A stretch of 64,000 nt of DNA from Burkholderia ambifaria (GCF_001443045.1 NZ_LKPJ01000015.1:73916-137915), one strand, 5' to 3'. Counted from the stretch's first letter, positions 18,389 to 28,115 are shown. Program-made: numbers and translations. Notes: generated by a model not told the origin, from the sequence alone.

Positions 18389-19342
18389 TTACAGGCCGAG
18401 ATAGGCCTTCACGGCGGGCAGGCCGTCCTTGCCGTCGAACGTCTTGACACCGGCGAGCCACGCATCGAGCACCTGCGGATTCTTCTTCAGGTACGCCTTC
18501 GCGGCGTCGGCCGGCTTCGTCTTGTTCATTACCGACTGCATCAGCTGGTTCTCGAGCTGCGTCGTGAAGCGCAGGTTCTCGACGAGCTTGCCCGCGTTCG
18601 GGCAGCGCGCGATGAAGTCGGGCGCCGTCAGCGTGTACACGCGCGCTTCGCCGTAGTTCGGACCGAACGCCGCGTCGCCGCCGGACAGGTAGTTCATGCT
18701 GATCTGGATGTTCATCGGATGCGGCTCCCAGCCGAGGAACACGACCCACTTTTTCTCGCGGATCGCGCGCTCGACCGTGACGAGCATTCCCGCTTCGCTC
18801 GACTCGACCAGCTTGAAGCCGCCGAGGCCGTACTGGTTCGTATCGATCATCTTCTGGATCGTCGCGTTCGCGCTGCTGCCCGGCTCGATCCCGTAGATCT
18901 TGCCGTCGAGCTCGGCGCGGTGTTTCGCGATGTCCTCGAAAGTCTTCAGGCCGGCCTGATATTCGTAGCTCGGCACCGCGAGCGTCGCCTTCGCGCCCGA
19001 CAGGTTCGGCGGTTCGACCACGTTGATCGACTTGCTGTCGAGGAACGGTTGAAGCTGCTTCTGCTGCACCGGCCACCAGTAGCCGAGCGACACGTCCAGC
19101 TGCTTGCTCTTCAGGCCGGCGAACGAGATCGGCACCGACGCGATCGTCGTCGTCGGTTTGTAGCCGAGCCCTTCGAACACCGTCGACGCGAGCGCGGTGG
19201 TGGACGTGATGTCGGTCCAGCCGATATCCGCGAAGCGCACGTTGCGGCAGGTCGCGGCATCCGTTTCGGCCTGCGCCGCGGTCGCGAATGCGCCGGTCGC
19301 CAGCACGGCCGCGACGAACGCGGCGATCTTTGTCGACTTCAT
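18389..19342 (-). CDS. caiX: Quaternary-amine ABC transporter binding protein, CaiX-like
   Basis: 317 residues, starting at the ATG at 19340-19342. A signal peptide covers residues 1-25 (TAAQA before ETDAATC). The mature protein is an OpuAC-type (choline/betaine/carnitine) binding protein: CRNVRFADIGWTDITSTTA, WEPHPMNIQI and the Trp/Tyr residues that form a cation-binding aromatic box. As first gene of the carnitine operon it should bind L-carnitine. No permease or ATPase is encoded beside it, as with CaiX of Pseudomonas aeruginosa, which uses a shared CbcWV core. Confidence 0.85.
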   Translation of the reverse strand: MKSTKIAAFVAAVLATGAFATAAQAETDAATCRNVRFADIGWTDITSTTALASTVFEGLGYKPTTTIASVPISFAGLKSKQLDVSLGYWWPVQQKQLQPFLDSKSINVVEPPNLSGAKATLAVPSYEYQAGLKTFEDIAKHRAELDGKIYGIEPGSSANATIQKMIDTNQYGLGGFKLVESSEAGMLVTVERAIREKKWVVFLGWEPHPMNIQISMNYLSGGDAAFGPNYGEARVYTLTAPDFIARCPNAGKLVENLRFTTQLENQLMQSVMNKTKPADAAKAYLKKNPQVLDAWLAGVKTFDGKDGLPAVKAYLGL

Positions 19343-19656
19343 GGTTTCTCCCGAGTGGACCGATATCCGACGGGTTCGCGGAGTGCGTCCCGGCCTGCAT
19401 CGTGGGTGTAAAAGTAACGAGCCATATTGGTCGCAAGACGACCGGCGGCGACCTGTTCTTGACTGTTTGCGACTATGAGTGGAAACCACTATGCGTTAGC
19501 TGTGGCTTGTGTGGCGGGGGTTTGGGACGAATTTCGGCGGACAGGGGTTTGTCCGGATGCGGCGTCGGGCAAGCAGGCCGGACGGGCTTGGGCGGCGGCG
19601 CCCGAGCGCGCGCGATGCGGCTCCGCCCTGCCGGCCTCGACCGGCTCCCGGAAGCG
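19343..19656. promoter_or_regulatory. Carnitine operon promoter region with inverted repeats
   Basis: 314 bp between the LysR gene and caiX, both on the minus strand. AGTGG/CCACT inverted arms around AAA lie at 19478-19490, GGTCG/CGACC arms at 19429-19443, and CGGACA/TGTCCG arms at 19538-19555. Any of these may be operator half-sites; the last could also be a hairpin after the LysR stop. No reading frame here is convincing. Confidence 0.4.
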
Positions 19657-20628
19657 CTACCGCGGCACCTCGACGTAGGTTTCCCTGCAAATCTCGCGCA
19701 GTGCCTGAACCAGCAGATCCCGCGTCGGCGCATGCGATTCGTCGGCGCGAGTAAACAGCGCGATGGGCGGCAGCGTCCATACCAGCGAGTAAGGCACGAT
19801 CGCCACCCCGGCGATGCGCACCATTTCTTCCGCGATATCGGCCGGCACGATCGATACCGCGTCGTCGCTCGACGCGATCATCTCGCCGATCACCTTCGAC
19901 GAGTAGCTTTCGACGATCGGCACCGGCGGCGCGATGCCCGCCGACAGGAACAGGTCGGCCACCTGCTCGCGCATCGGCGTATGGGGCGCGCCGAGAATCC
20001 AGTCCAGCGCGTGCAGCTTGTGCCAGTCGAGCTGCGTGCGGGCCAGTTTCGCGGCGAGGCGCCGGCTCGCGATCATCCGCGGCTGCTGCTGGTACAGCAC
20101 TTCAAAGGAGACCTGCCCGAGATCGACCGCCGACGATGCGCGCCCGATCACGAGGTCGACGGTGTGATCCTTGAGCTGCAGCAGCAACTGGTCGCTGGTG
20201 CCTTCGTGGATCGTCACGGTCAAACGCCGCTCCATCCGGGACTGCAGGCGCTTGAGCGCCGCCGACAGCATCTGACCCGAAATAAACGGAATCACGCCGA
20301 TATGCAGATGCGCCGCATGGCCGGCCGCGACCGCCTCCATCTCGCGGGCGAGATGGTCGAGGTCCTTCAGCATCGCCTTGGCCCGCTCGAGCACGACCGA
20401 ACCAAGCGCGGTCGGCCGCATCCCGCGCGACGAGCGCTCGAACAGCGGCGTGCCGAACATGCTTTCCAGCTCGGACAGCGCGTTCGTCACGGCGGGCTGG
20501 CTGCTGGCCATGTGCTCCGCGACGCGCGTCAGCGACCCGTGCTGCTGGATCTGCAGCAACAGCATCAGGTGCCGCATCTTCAGGCGCGCGCCAAGGCGCC
20601 TGACCACGTCGTTCGCGTCGAATGTCAT
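19657..20628 (-). CDS. LysR-family regulator, probable regulator of the carnitine operon
   Basis: 323 residues from the ATG at 20626-20628. The N-terminal helix-turn-helix (LKMRHLMLLLQIQQHGSLTR... AVTNALSELE) resembles the GbpR/PcaQ branch of LysR proteins; a LysR_substrate domain follows from about residue 95. It lies directly upstream of caiX in the same direction and divergent from malic enzyme. Control of the carnitine operon is likely but malic enzyme is an alternative target. Pseudomonas uses a GlxA/AraC-type protein (CdhR) for this task. Confidence 0.82.
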   Translation of the reverse strand: MTFDANDVVRRLGARLKMRHLMLLLQIQQHGSLTRVAEHMASSQPAVTNALSELESMFGTPLFERSSRGMRPTALGSVVLERAKAMLKDLDHLAREMEAVAAGHAAHLHIGVIPFISGQMLSAALKRLQSRMERRLTVTIHEGTSDQLLLQLKDHTVDLVIGRASSAVDLGQVSFEVLYQQQPRMIASRRLAAKLARTQLDWHKLHALDWILGAPHTPMREQVADLFLSAGIAPPVPIVESYSSKVIGEMIASSDDAVSIVPADIAEEMVRIAGVAIVPYSLVWTLPPIALFTRADESHAPTRDLLVQALREICRETYVEVPR

Positions 20629-20762
20629 CGTCTGACCACGCACCCATCATGAAAAAGTGATGGACCGATATTAAAACAGAATCATCTTCTTATGGCTGCC
20701 CCCTAGAATCCTCCATGGATCGCGTCGGGACTGGCCTGACGCGCACGCCCGGACCCAACAAC

Positions 20763-23063
20763 ATGAAACAGACAGAGACCCAGCAGCAGGCCGCGTTCGA
20801 CTATCACGAGTTTCCGACCCCGGGGAAGATCTCGGTCGTCGCCAGCAAGCCGCTCGTGACGCAGCGCGATCTGGCACTGGCCTACACGCCCGGCGTCGCC
20901 AGCGTGTGCGAGGCGATCGCCGCCGATCCGCTGCAGGCGCGCCGCTTCACGAGCCGCGGGAATCTGGTGGGCGTGATCACCAACGGCACCGCCGTGCTGG
21001 GTCTGGGCAACATCGGCGCGCTCGCATCGAAGCCGGTCATGGAAGGCAAGGCCGTGCTGTTCAAGAAGTTCGCGGGCATCGACGTGTTCGACATCGAGAT
21101 CAACGAGACCGATCCGGACAAGCTCGTCGACATCATCGCCGGCCTCGAACCCACCTTCGGCGGGATCAACCTCGAGGACATCAAGGCGCCCGAGTGCTTC
21201 ACGGTCGAGCGCAAGCTGCGCGAGCGCATGAAGATCCCCGTCTTCCACGACGACCAGCATGGCACCGCCATCACCGTCGCGGCCGCGTTCATCAACGGGC
21301 TGAAGGTGGTCGGGAAGTCGATTTCCGAGGTGAAGGTCGTAACGTCGGGCGCCGGTGCCGCGGCGCTGGCCTGCGTGGACCTGCTGGTCGACCTCGGGCT
21401 GCCGGTCGCGAACATCTGGGCGACGGACATCGAAGGTGTCGTCTATCGCGGCCGTACCACGCTGATGGATCCTGCCAAGGAGCGCTTCGCGCAGGAAACC
21501 GACGCGCGCACGCTGTCCGAAGTAATCGGCGGCGCCGATGTGTTCCTCGGGCTGTCGGTCGGCGGCATTCTGAAGCCGGACATGCTGAAGGCGATGGCCG
21601 CGCGTCCGCTGATTCTCGCGCTCGCCAATCCGACGCCGGAAATCTTCCCGGAACTGGCGCATGCGACGCGCGACGACGTCGTGATCGCGACGGGCCGCTC
21701 GGACTTCCCGAACCAGGTCAACAACGTCCTGTGCTTCCCGTATATTTTCCGCGGCGCACTGGATGTGGGCGCAACGACGATCACCCGCGAAATGGAAATT
21801 GCCGCGGTTCACGCGATCGCCGGCCTCGCGCAAGAAGAGCAGAACGACATCGTCGCGGCGGCCTATGGCGGCGACGAAGTGTCCTTCGGCCCGCAATACC
21901 TGATTCCGAAGCCGTTCGATCCGCGCCTGATCGTGCGTATTGCGCCGGCCGTGGCCAAGGCGGCGATCGAAGGCGGCGTGGCGACGCGCCCGCTCGAGGA
22001 TCTCGACGCGTATGTCGAGCAGCTGCAGCAGTTCGTCTACCACTCGGGCGCGTTCATGAAACCGCTGTTCGCAACGGCGCGTCAGCTCGTGCGTGACGGC
22101 GGCAAGGCCCGCATCGTGTTCACCGAAGGCGAAGACGAGCGCGTGCTGCGCGCGGTGCAGGTCATCGTCGACGAGAAGCTCGCGCGTCCGATCCTGGTCG
22201 GCCGCCCGGAGGTGCTGCTGGCGCGTATCGAGCGCTTCGGCCTGCGCCTGCGTCTCGGTCAGGATGTCGAAGTGACGAACCCGGAATATGACGAACGCTT
22301 CCCGCAGTACTGGACGACGTATTGGGAACTGCGCTGCCGCGACGGCATCTCGAAGGAAATGGCGCGCGTCGAGATGCGACGTCGCCTGACGCTGATCGGC
22401 GCGATGATGGTGCGGCTCGGCGATGCGGACGGGATGATCTGCGGAACGGTCGGCGAGTTTCACAATCACCTGCGGTTCGTGGATGAAGTGATCGGCAAGA
22501 AGCCCGATGCGTCGACCTACGCGGCGATGAATATCCTGCTGCTCAACCAGCGGACGGTCGCGCTGGTGGATACGCACGTCAACGACAACCCCGATGCGGA
22601 GCAGATCGCGGAATTCACGATCGCTGCGGCGCGGCAGATGGAGTGGCTGAATCTCACGCCGAAGGCTGCGCTGCTGTCGCGGTCGAATTTCGGGTCGGGG
22701 AGCGCGGCTTCGGGCGTGAAGATGCGCCGGGCGCTGGAGATCATTCGCGCGCAGGCGCCGGATATCGAGGCGGATGGCGAAATGCACGGCGACTGCGCGC
22801 TCGATGAAGCGCTGCGGTCGCGGCTGCTGCCGATGTCGCCGCTGAAGGGCGCGGCGAACCTGCTCGTGTGTCCGAACGTCGATGCGGGGAATATCGCCTA
22901 TAACCTGCTCAAGACCGAAGCCGGCAGCAACGTTGCCGTGGGGCCGTTCCTGCTGGGCGTCAATGGGCCGGTGAACATTCTCACTTCGAGCGCGACGGTG
23001 CGGCGGATCGTGAACATGACGGCATTGACGGTGATTGAAGCCAACCGCAATGCAGCGGCGTGA
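20763..23063 (+). CDS. maeB: NADP-dependent malic enzyme with phosphotransacetylase-like domain
   Basis: 766 residues from the ATG at 20763 ([17 protein letters not shown]); an upstream in-frame ATG at 20715 is close to the divergent LysR gene and less likely. Malic enzyme N- and C-terminal domains occupy residues 1-430 ([46 protein letters not shown]) and a phosphate acetyltransferase-like domain follows to the end ([22 protein letters not shown]). This is the normal length of hybrid MaeB enzymes, which oxidatively decarboxylate malate to pyruvate and make NADPH; the PTA-like domain is regulatory, binding acetyl-CoA. It appears monocistronic. Confidence 0.93.
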   Translation: MKQTETQQQAAFDYHEFPTPGKISVVASKPLVTQRDLALAYTPGVASVCEAIAADPLQARRFTSRGNLVGVITNGTAVLGLGNIGALASKPVMEGKAVLFKKFAGIDVFDIEINETDPDKLVDIIAGLEPTFGGINLEDIKAPECFTVERKLRERMKIPVFHDDQHGTAITVAAAFINGLKVVGKSISEVKVVTSGAGAAALACVDLLVDLGLPVANIWATDIEGVVYRGRTTLMDPAKERFAQETDARTLSEVIGGADVFLGLSVGGILKPDMLKAMAARPLILALANPTPEIFPELAHATRDDVVIATGRSDFPNQVNNVLCFPYIFRGALDVGATTITREMEIAAVHAIAGLAQEEQNDIVAAAYGGDEVSFGPQYLIPKPFDPRLIVRIAPAVAKAAIEGGVATRPLEDLDAYVEQLQQFVYHSGAFMKPLFATARQLVRDGGKARIVFTEGEDERVLRAVQVIVDEKLARPILVGRPEVLLARIERFGLRLRLGQDVEVTNPEYDERFPQYWTTYWELRCRDGISKEMARVEMRRRLTLIGAMMVRLGDADGMICGTVGEFHNHLRFVDEVIGKKPDASTYAAMNILLLNQRTVALVDTHVNDNPDAEQIAEFTIAAARQMEWLNLTPKAALLSRSNFGSGSAASGVKMRRALEIIRAQAPDIEADGEMHGDCALDEALRSRLLPMSPLKGAANLLVCPNVDAGNIAYNLLKTEAGSNVAVGPFLLGVNGPVNILTSSATVRRIVNMTALTVIEANRNAAA

Positions 23064-23522
23064 TCGATTCCAGATAGCGCGATGGCGACTTGGTCGCGAA
23101 GCGCCGGGTCGCTGAATCCGGGAACGTGTCCAGTCGCTGCAAGCGATCGCCCGGTCGTCCGCCCGAGTCTTTCGGGCGGACGATAGCGGCGCTTCGTCCG
23201 CGCGCCGCGTCGCTGCAGTACCGGCGACGCATGCGCATGGAAGCCGAAAAATAGGCGGGCATCAACATGCGATCGGTCCGTTCCCCGGATTGCATACAAG
23301 TACGGTTTCACGGACAGTTCGCATCCGATACATGGGTTCAAACGCGAATACCACGTCACGCCGTTCAAGCCCGGAAGGCTTCGATCCAACTTTGGCGTGC
23401 ATCAGGGCCGACTCATCGGCGCCCGCCACGCGCCTCTCCTGTCGCGCTCCCGTCTCCTTATAATCTAACGCGAGTCCGTGCTCCGGACCGTGTCCCATCC
23501 CCTAACGTCTGTAGAAATCGCC
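23064..23522. other. Gene-free region after malic enzyme
   Basis: About 460 bp without a convincing gene. It contains a perfect 11-bp hairpin at 23156-23182 and a TATAAT hexamer at 23459-23464 that may be the -10 element of the following LysR gene, although no good -35 is seen at 17 bp. Confidence 0.4.
23156..23182. terminator. Hairpin downstream of malic enzyme
   Basis: CGTCCGCCCGA (23156-23166) pairs perfectly with TCGGGCGGACG (23172-23182) across a 5-base loop, about 95 bp after the stop codon of malic enzyme. No T-run follows, so termination is only inferred from the position. Confidence 0.4.
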
Positions 23523-24527
23523 ATGACGCCTCGGTTTGAAATGAGCGAAACATTGGTCGGCGCGCTGTCTCTGCGCGCCATCAAATCATTTCTTGCGGCC
23601 GCGAAATTCAACAGCTTCACCGGGGCAGCCAATGCATTGAGCGTGACGCCCGCAGCAGTGAGCAAGCAGGTGCGGGAACTGGAGGACTACCTGGGTACGG
23701 AGCTTTTCGTGCGTTCGGGCAGGGCCGTTACCCTGACTGCCGACGGCGAGATGTTCAAGGACGCAGCCCAGCTGTCATTGATCAATATCCATCAGGCCGC
23801 CGAGCGCCTGCGGAAGAAGATTCCTGCCAGGCAGACGCTCATCGTCTGCTGCTCGCCTGCGTTTTCCGCACTCTGGCTGCACAAACGGCTGCCCGAATTC
23901 ATTCAGGACAATCCGGATATCGAGCTCACGGTCCTGGCCACGCAAAATTTCATCTCGATGGAAGCAGGCGTGCAACCGGACGTCTACATCGCCAAGCTGG
24001 CCAGCATGCGCGATGGATACGACAGCGAGCACCTGTTCGACGACGAGGTCTATCCAGTCTGCACACCGCAGTATCTGCGCAATCATGGCCCGATCGAGAC
24101 GCCGGAAAGGCTGCTGGACATGTCGTTGCTGGATATCAGCGCCTATGGCCGTTCGCAGATTTCCGAGCATATCGACTGGAAAGTGTGGCTGGCACTGCAT
24201 GACGTCGACACCAGCTGGCGCGCCGATATTCCGCGTCAGCTCTTCACCAGCAACGACTACCCGGGCATCGTGCAGCTGGCCCTGGCTCACCAGGGTGTCG
24301 TCCTGGGCTGGCATCACCTCGTAGGCGACCTGATGCAAAGCGGCCACTTCGTGCGCCCGCTGCCGCACAAGACGGTAATGAAGAATCGCGGCCACTACCT
24401 GTCGATCCGGAAAGACAAGGCGGACGCCGCCGTGTGCAGGAAGTTCTGCCAGTGGATCAGGCAGCAACTCGCGCTGCATCCGGCTACAGATCAGGCCAGT
24501 TCCGCCCCCGTAACACCGGAACGCTGA
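23523..24527 (+). CDS. LysR-family regulator (GcvA-like), probable regulator of the hydroxyproline genes
   Basis: 334 residues from the ATG at 23523; a GTG start at 23478 is possible. The HTH (AAAKFNSFTGAANALSVTPAAVSKQV) is at about residues 22-47, followed by a substrate-binding domain. It precedes the two hydroxyproline genes in the same direction, with a 159-bp gap holding a perfect palindrome. Codons are visibly less biased to G/C at the third position than in flanking genes, as also in the two genes that follow. Confidence 0.85.
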   Translation: MTPRFEMSETLVGALSLRAIKSFLAAAKFNSFTGAANALSVTPAAVSKQVRELEDYLGTELFVRSGRAVTLTADGEMFKDAAQLSLINIHQAAERLRKKIPARQTLIVCCSPAFSALWLHKRLPEFIQDNPDIELTVLATQNFISMEAGVQPDVYIAKLASMRDGYDSEHLFDDEVYPVCTPQYLRNHGPIETPERLLDMSLLDISAYGRSQISEHIDWKVWLALHDVDTSWRADIPRQLFTSNDYPGIVQLALAHQGVVLGWHHLVGDLMQSGHFVRPLPHKTVMKNRGHYLSIRKDKADAAVCRKFCQWIRQQLALHPATDQASSAPVTPER

Positions 24528-24569
24528 GCGCCCGCACCGAACCGCCCTGCCCGGCAAAGATGGCGGCAT

Positions 24570-24588
24570 CTTCAACCAAAAGTTGAAG
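24570..24588. promoter_or_regulatory. Palindrome upstream of the hydroxyproline operon, LysR-type operator candidate
   Basis: CTTCAAC (24570-24576) and GTTGAAG (24582-24588) are exact reverse complements around CAAAA, about 100 bp before the first gene. Size and position fit a LysR binding site for the adjacent regulator. Confidence 0.5.
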
Positions 24589-24686
24589 GAACGCCGGAGG
24601 AAATGTCGTTTAAGTTATCCGCGAAACGGGCATAAATTTCCCTTCACGCCGCACTCGGTCGGCGGCGACGAAGAGGAAACCGGCAC

Positions 24687-25754
24687 ATGGGATTCAAGAG
24701 AACGATTCACGCGGTGGAGACGCATTCGGGGATTCCGATGCGCGTGGTCACCGGCGGCATTCCGCACATTCCCGGCGACACCGTCCACGCCAGGATGAAA
24801 TGGCTGGAGGCCAATGACGACGGCTTGAGAAAGCTGCTGCTGCGCGAACCGCGCGGCTACCCGGCGCACTGCTGCAACATCATCGTGCCGCCATGTCATC
24901 CGGATGCGGACGCGGGCTACATCATCCTGGAGCAGGTCGAGTACCCGATGATGTCGGGCGGCAACACCATTTCCGTGGCTACCGTGCTGCTGGAAATGGG
25001 CATGCTGCCCATGCGGGAGCCCGTGACGGAACTGACGCTGGAAGCGCCGGCCGGGCTGATCCGCATCACCGCGGAGTGCCAGGACGGCAAGGTCAAGCGC
25101 GTGAAGTTCAGGAACGTACCGGCCTTTGCTGCGCACCTGGATGCCGTCATCGACGTGCCGCATCTGGGCAAGGTGCGGGTGGATGTGGGCTGGGGCGGCA
25201 TGTTCTACGCGATTGCCGACGTGCGCCAGTTTCCGGGGCTCGAGCTCAAGCCCGAACACGGGAAGGAGATCACGCGGGTTTCCGCGCTGATCCGGCAGGC
25301 TGCCATCGAGCAACTGCCGGTTGCGCACCCGGACTATCCGGGCGTGGGCATCACCATCTCCCAACTGTCCGGCCCGGCAGACGACCCCAGGGCAGACTGG
25401 AAGAACGTGGTCACCATGCCGACCGGGCCGCTCTCCTGGGATGACCCGTCAACCTGGACCGGCGCGATCGACCGCTGCCCCTGCGGCACCGGCACCTGTG
25501 CAAAGATGGCCGTGCTGCACGCCAAGGGCGAATTGCCGCTGCACCAGGATTTCCGGCACCAGGGCATCCTGGGCACCGTCTTCACCGGCCGCCTGGAGGA
25601 GGAAGCCCGCATCGGCGACAAGGCTGCGGTGGTTCCTACCCTCGCCGGCACCAGCTGGATCCATGGGATCAACACCATCGTGCTCGATCACGACGACCCA
25701 TTCCCCGAGGGCTACACCCTGGGTGATATCTGGCCGCAACAGCAGGAGCGTTGA
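24687..25754 (+). CDS. lhpH: Proline racemase-family protein, probable trans-3-hydroxy-L-proline dehydratase
   Basis: 355 residues. Proline racemase fold. The first catalytic position is Ser90 (MMSGGNTI) where racemases have Cys, and the second is Cys266 (DRCPCGTGT). A Ser/Cys pair is known in enzymes that dehydrate trans-3-hydroxy-L-proline to delta1-pyrroline-2-carboxylate, sometimes with 4-hydroxyproline epimerase side activity. The next gene, overlapping by design of a start near the stop codon, is a pyrroline-2-carboxylate reductase-type protein, which completes the conversion to L-proline. The start ATG follows a short AT-richer leader. Confidence 0.83.
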   Translation: MGFKRTIHAVETHSGIPMRVVTGGIPHIPGDTVHARMKWLEANDDGLRKLLLREPRGYPAHCCNIIVPPCHPDADAGYIILEQVEYPMMSGGNTISVATVLLEMGMLPMREPVTELTLEAPAGLIRITAECQDGKVKRVKFRNVPAFAAHLDAVIDVPHLGKVRVDVGWGGMFYAIADVRQFPGLELKPEHGKEITRVSALIRQAAIEQLPVAHPDYPGVGITISQLSGPADDPRADWKNVVTMPTGPLSWDDPSTWTGAIDRCPCGTGTCAKMAVLHAKGELPLHQDFRHQGILGTVFTGRLEEEARIGDKAAVVPTLAGTSWIHGINTIVLDHDDPFPEGYTLGDIWPQQQER

Positions 25755-25756
25755 CC

Positions 25757-26689
25757 GTGCAGACCATTTCGGCGGAGCAGATCAGGTCGGTACTGGATTG
25801 GGACGGGGTTCTCGACGCGCTGCACAACGGGCATTCCGGTTCCCGGCCCATCGGCGACAGTTATTTCATCGGAGATGCCGGCTTTGGCTTGTTCAGCCGC
25901 GGCGTCATTCTGCCGGGAAAGGGCGCGGGGTTCAAAATTGCGTCGATCTTTCCCGCCAATAGCCGGGCCAGCCCGCCCTTGCCGACGGAGCAGGCCGCGT
26001 TTCTGGTTCTCGACGAGCAAACCAAAGGAATCGTCGCCATGCTCGACGGCCCGGAAATCACGCGATGGAAGACAGCGGCCGATTCCGCGCTGGCGGCAAG
26101 GAAACTGAGTCGCGAGAACAGCGAGGTACTGCTCGTCCTGGGTGCCGGGCCGGTCGCAAGGTCATTGACGGAGGCCTATCTCCACATCCGTCCGTCCATC
26201 CGCCAAGTGTTGTTGTGGAATCGCACGCCGTCCAGGCTGGACGCCGCGCGCTCGGACCTCGAGGCAAGAAACATCCAGGTATTCATCGTCGACGACCTGG
26301 ATGCTGCCGTGGCCCGCGCAGATATCGTTACCGCAGCCACCAGCACGTCCACACCGATGATTCGACGCGAGTTCGTGCGTCCCGGCACCCATGTCGATCT
26401 GGTAGGCGGATACCGGTCGGATATGCAGGAGGCTGATTGCGACGTGCTGAGAGGGGCGCGCATCTTCGTGGATGACCGCGAGAACGCCGCGCAATCAGGC
26501 GACATCCAGATTCCGATGCAGGCGCAGGTCATACAGGCAGACCAGATCGAAGGAGACCTGTTCGATCTGTGCCGGATGTCGGCGTTTCATCGTTCGACCG
26601 AGGACCGGACGGTTTATAAAAATGCAGGAGGTGCGTACCTGGACCTCATCGTCAGCCAGTACGTTGTCGAGCGCCTGCAATCGCGCTGA
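25757..26689 (+). CDS. lhpI: Ornithine cyclodeaminase/mu-crystallin family, probable delta1-pyrroline-2-carboxylate reductase
   Basis: 310 residues from the GTG at 25757, chosen because AGGAG stands 8-9 bases upstream; a TTG at 25751 overlapping the previous stop is too close to that site. NAD(P)-binding motif VLGAGPVARS near residue 125, DGPEITRWKTAADSALAA as family signature, and VDLVGGYRSDMQEAD. Mu-crystallin-type enzymes reduce cyclic imino acids. Coupled to the dehydratase-like gene it would produce L-proline. True ornithine cyclodeaminase is unlikely because of the partner gene. Confidence 0.83.
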   Translation: MQTISAEQIRSVLDWDGVLDALHNGHSGSRPIGDSYFIGDAGFGLFSRGVILPGKGAGFKIASIFPANSRASPPLPTEQAAFLVLDEQTKGIVAMLDGPEITRWKTAADSALAARKLSRENSEVLLVLGAGPVARSLTEAYLHIRPSIRQVLLWNRTPSRLDAARSDLEARNIQVFIVDDLDAAVARADIVTAATSTSTPMIRREFVRPGTHVDLVGGYRSDMQEADCDVLRGARIFVDDRENAAQSGDIQIPMQAQVIQADQIEGDLFDLCRMSAFHRSTEDRTVYKNAGGAYLDLIVSQYVVERLQSR

Positions 26690-26699
26690 GGCTTTGCGC

Positions 26700-26735
26700 A
26701 AAAAAACGACGACCGACGTGCCCGGCACGCGGTCG
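26700..26735 (-). terminator. Intrinsic terminator of the aminotransferase gene
   Basis: On the minus strand a stem of CGACCG and CGTGC arms (26710-26735, one bulged A, CCG loop) is followed by seven T residues (A-run at 26700-26706 on the plus strand). It lies between two convergent genes and points towards the aminotransferase transcript. Confidence 0.7.
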
Positions 26736-26823
26736 GCGGTTCCGGCGGCGCATTCGATCGTCTCGAAGGAGTCGATCTCACCTCGTCATGCGCCGCCATG
26801 CAATGCTGCACCGAATCGATGCT

Positions 26824-27951
26824 CTACAGAACCCGTTCCAACGCGCTCGCAAACCGCCCAACCGCGGCATCGACGTCATGCAGCTTGTCGAGACCGAACA
26901 AGCCGATGCGGAAGGTCTTGAAATCCGCCGGCTCGTCGCATTGCAGCGGCACGCCGGCCGCGATCTGCATGCCGACGTCGGCGAATTTCTTGCCGGAGCG
27001 GATGTCGTCATCGTCCGTGTAGCTCACGACTACACCCGGCGCCTCAAAGCCTTGTGCCGCCACGCTCCTGAACCCCTTCTCGGCCAGCAACGCACGAATT
27101 CGCGTGCCGAGTTCGAGCTGTTCCGCCCTCACCTTGTCGAAGCCGTACGCTTCCGTTTCCTTGATGACGTCGCGCAGCGTAGCGAGGCTGTCCGTGGGCA
27201 TCGTCGCGTGGTAAGCGAAGCCGCCGTTCTCGTAGGCCTCCATGATCTGCAGCCACTTGCGCAGATCGCAGGCAAAACTGGTGCTGGTCGTCGCATCGAT
27301 GCGCTCGCGCGCGAGCGGGCTGAGCATCACCAGCGCACAACCCGGCGATGCACTCCAGCCCTTTTGCGGCGCGCTGATCAGCACATCGACACCGCTCTTC
27401 TCCATGTCGACCCAGATCGTGCCGGACGCGATGCAATCCAGCACGAACATCCCGCCGACCGCATGCACGGCGTCGGCCACCGCGCGCAGATACGCATCGG
27501 GCAGCATCATCCCGGATGCGGTTTCGACGTGAGGGGCAAAGACCAGATCCGGCTTGTGCGCCTGAATCGCAGCGACGACTTCCTCGATCGGCGCCGGTGC
27601 AAACGCCGCCTGCCTTCCCGATTCGACCGAACGCGCCTTCAATACGATCGACTCGGACGGAATGCTGCCCATGTCGAAAATCTGCGACCAGCGGAAGCTG
27701 AACCAGCCGTTGCGGATGACCACGCACTTCTTGTTCGTCGCGAACTGCCGGGCCACGGCTTCCATGCCGAACGTCCCGCTGCCCGGGACGATCGCAACCG
27801 CCTTCGCGTTGTAGACCCTTTTCAGCGCTGCGGAAATGTCGCGCATGACGCCCTGAAAGCGCTGCGACATGTGATTGATCGACCGGTCGGTGTACACCAC
27901 CGAATATTCGAGGAGCCCGTCGCGGTCGACATCGGGAAGTAATCCTGGCAC
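26824..27951 (-). CDS. Class V PLP-dependent aminotransferase, alanine-glyoxylate/aminoethylphosphonate transaminase type
   Basis: 375 residues. PLP-binding Lys197 lies in SAPQKGWSASPG. PGSGTFGMEAV (56-66) binds the cofactor phosphate and VLDCIASG holds the ring-facing Asp. Fold type I, class V, closest in character to alanine-glyoxylate, serine-glyoxylate and 2-aminoethylphosphonate transaminases. No phosphonate gene is nearby, so the substrate is open. It is a single gene with its own terminator. Confidence 0.8.
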   Translation of the reverse strand: MPGLLPDVDRDGLLEYSVVYTDRSINHMSQRFQGVMRDISAALKRVYNAKAVAIVPGSGTFGMEAVARQFATNKKCVVIRNGWFSFRWSQIFDMGSIPSESIVLKARSVESGRQAAFAPAPIEEVVAAIQAHKPDLVFAPHVETASGMMLPDAYLRAVADAVHAVGGMFVLDCIASGTIWVDMEKSGVDVLISAPQKGWSASPGCALVMLSPLARERIDATTSTSFACDLRKWLQIMEAYENGGFAYHATMPTDSLATLRDVIKETEAYGFDKVRAEQLELGTRIRALLAEKGFRSVAAQGFEAPGVVVSYTDDDDIRSGKKFADVGMQIAAGVPLQCDEPADFKTFRIGLFGLDKLHDVDAAVGRFASALERVL

Positions 27952-28115
27952 GTTCGCCTCCGGTAAAGGACATGGGACAAGAGCGAGCGGTATTCGCGAA
28001 TCGATACCGCTGCGCCCATGCAGATCTGCGTTTTGCTCAGATGACGAACGATTCTAACGAAAGCCAACTGCGGCCGGGGATTTTGGTGTGCCGCCCGGCA
28101 TACCGCGGCAATCGA

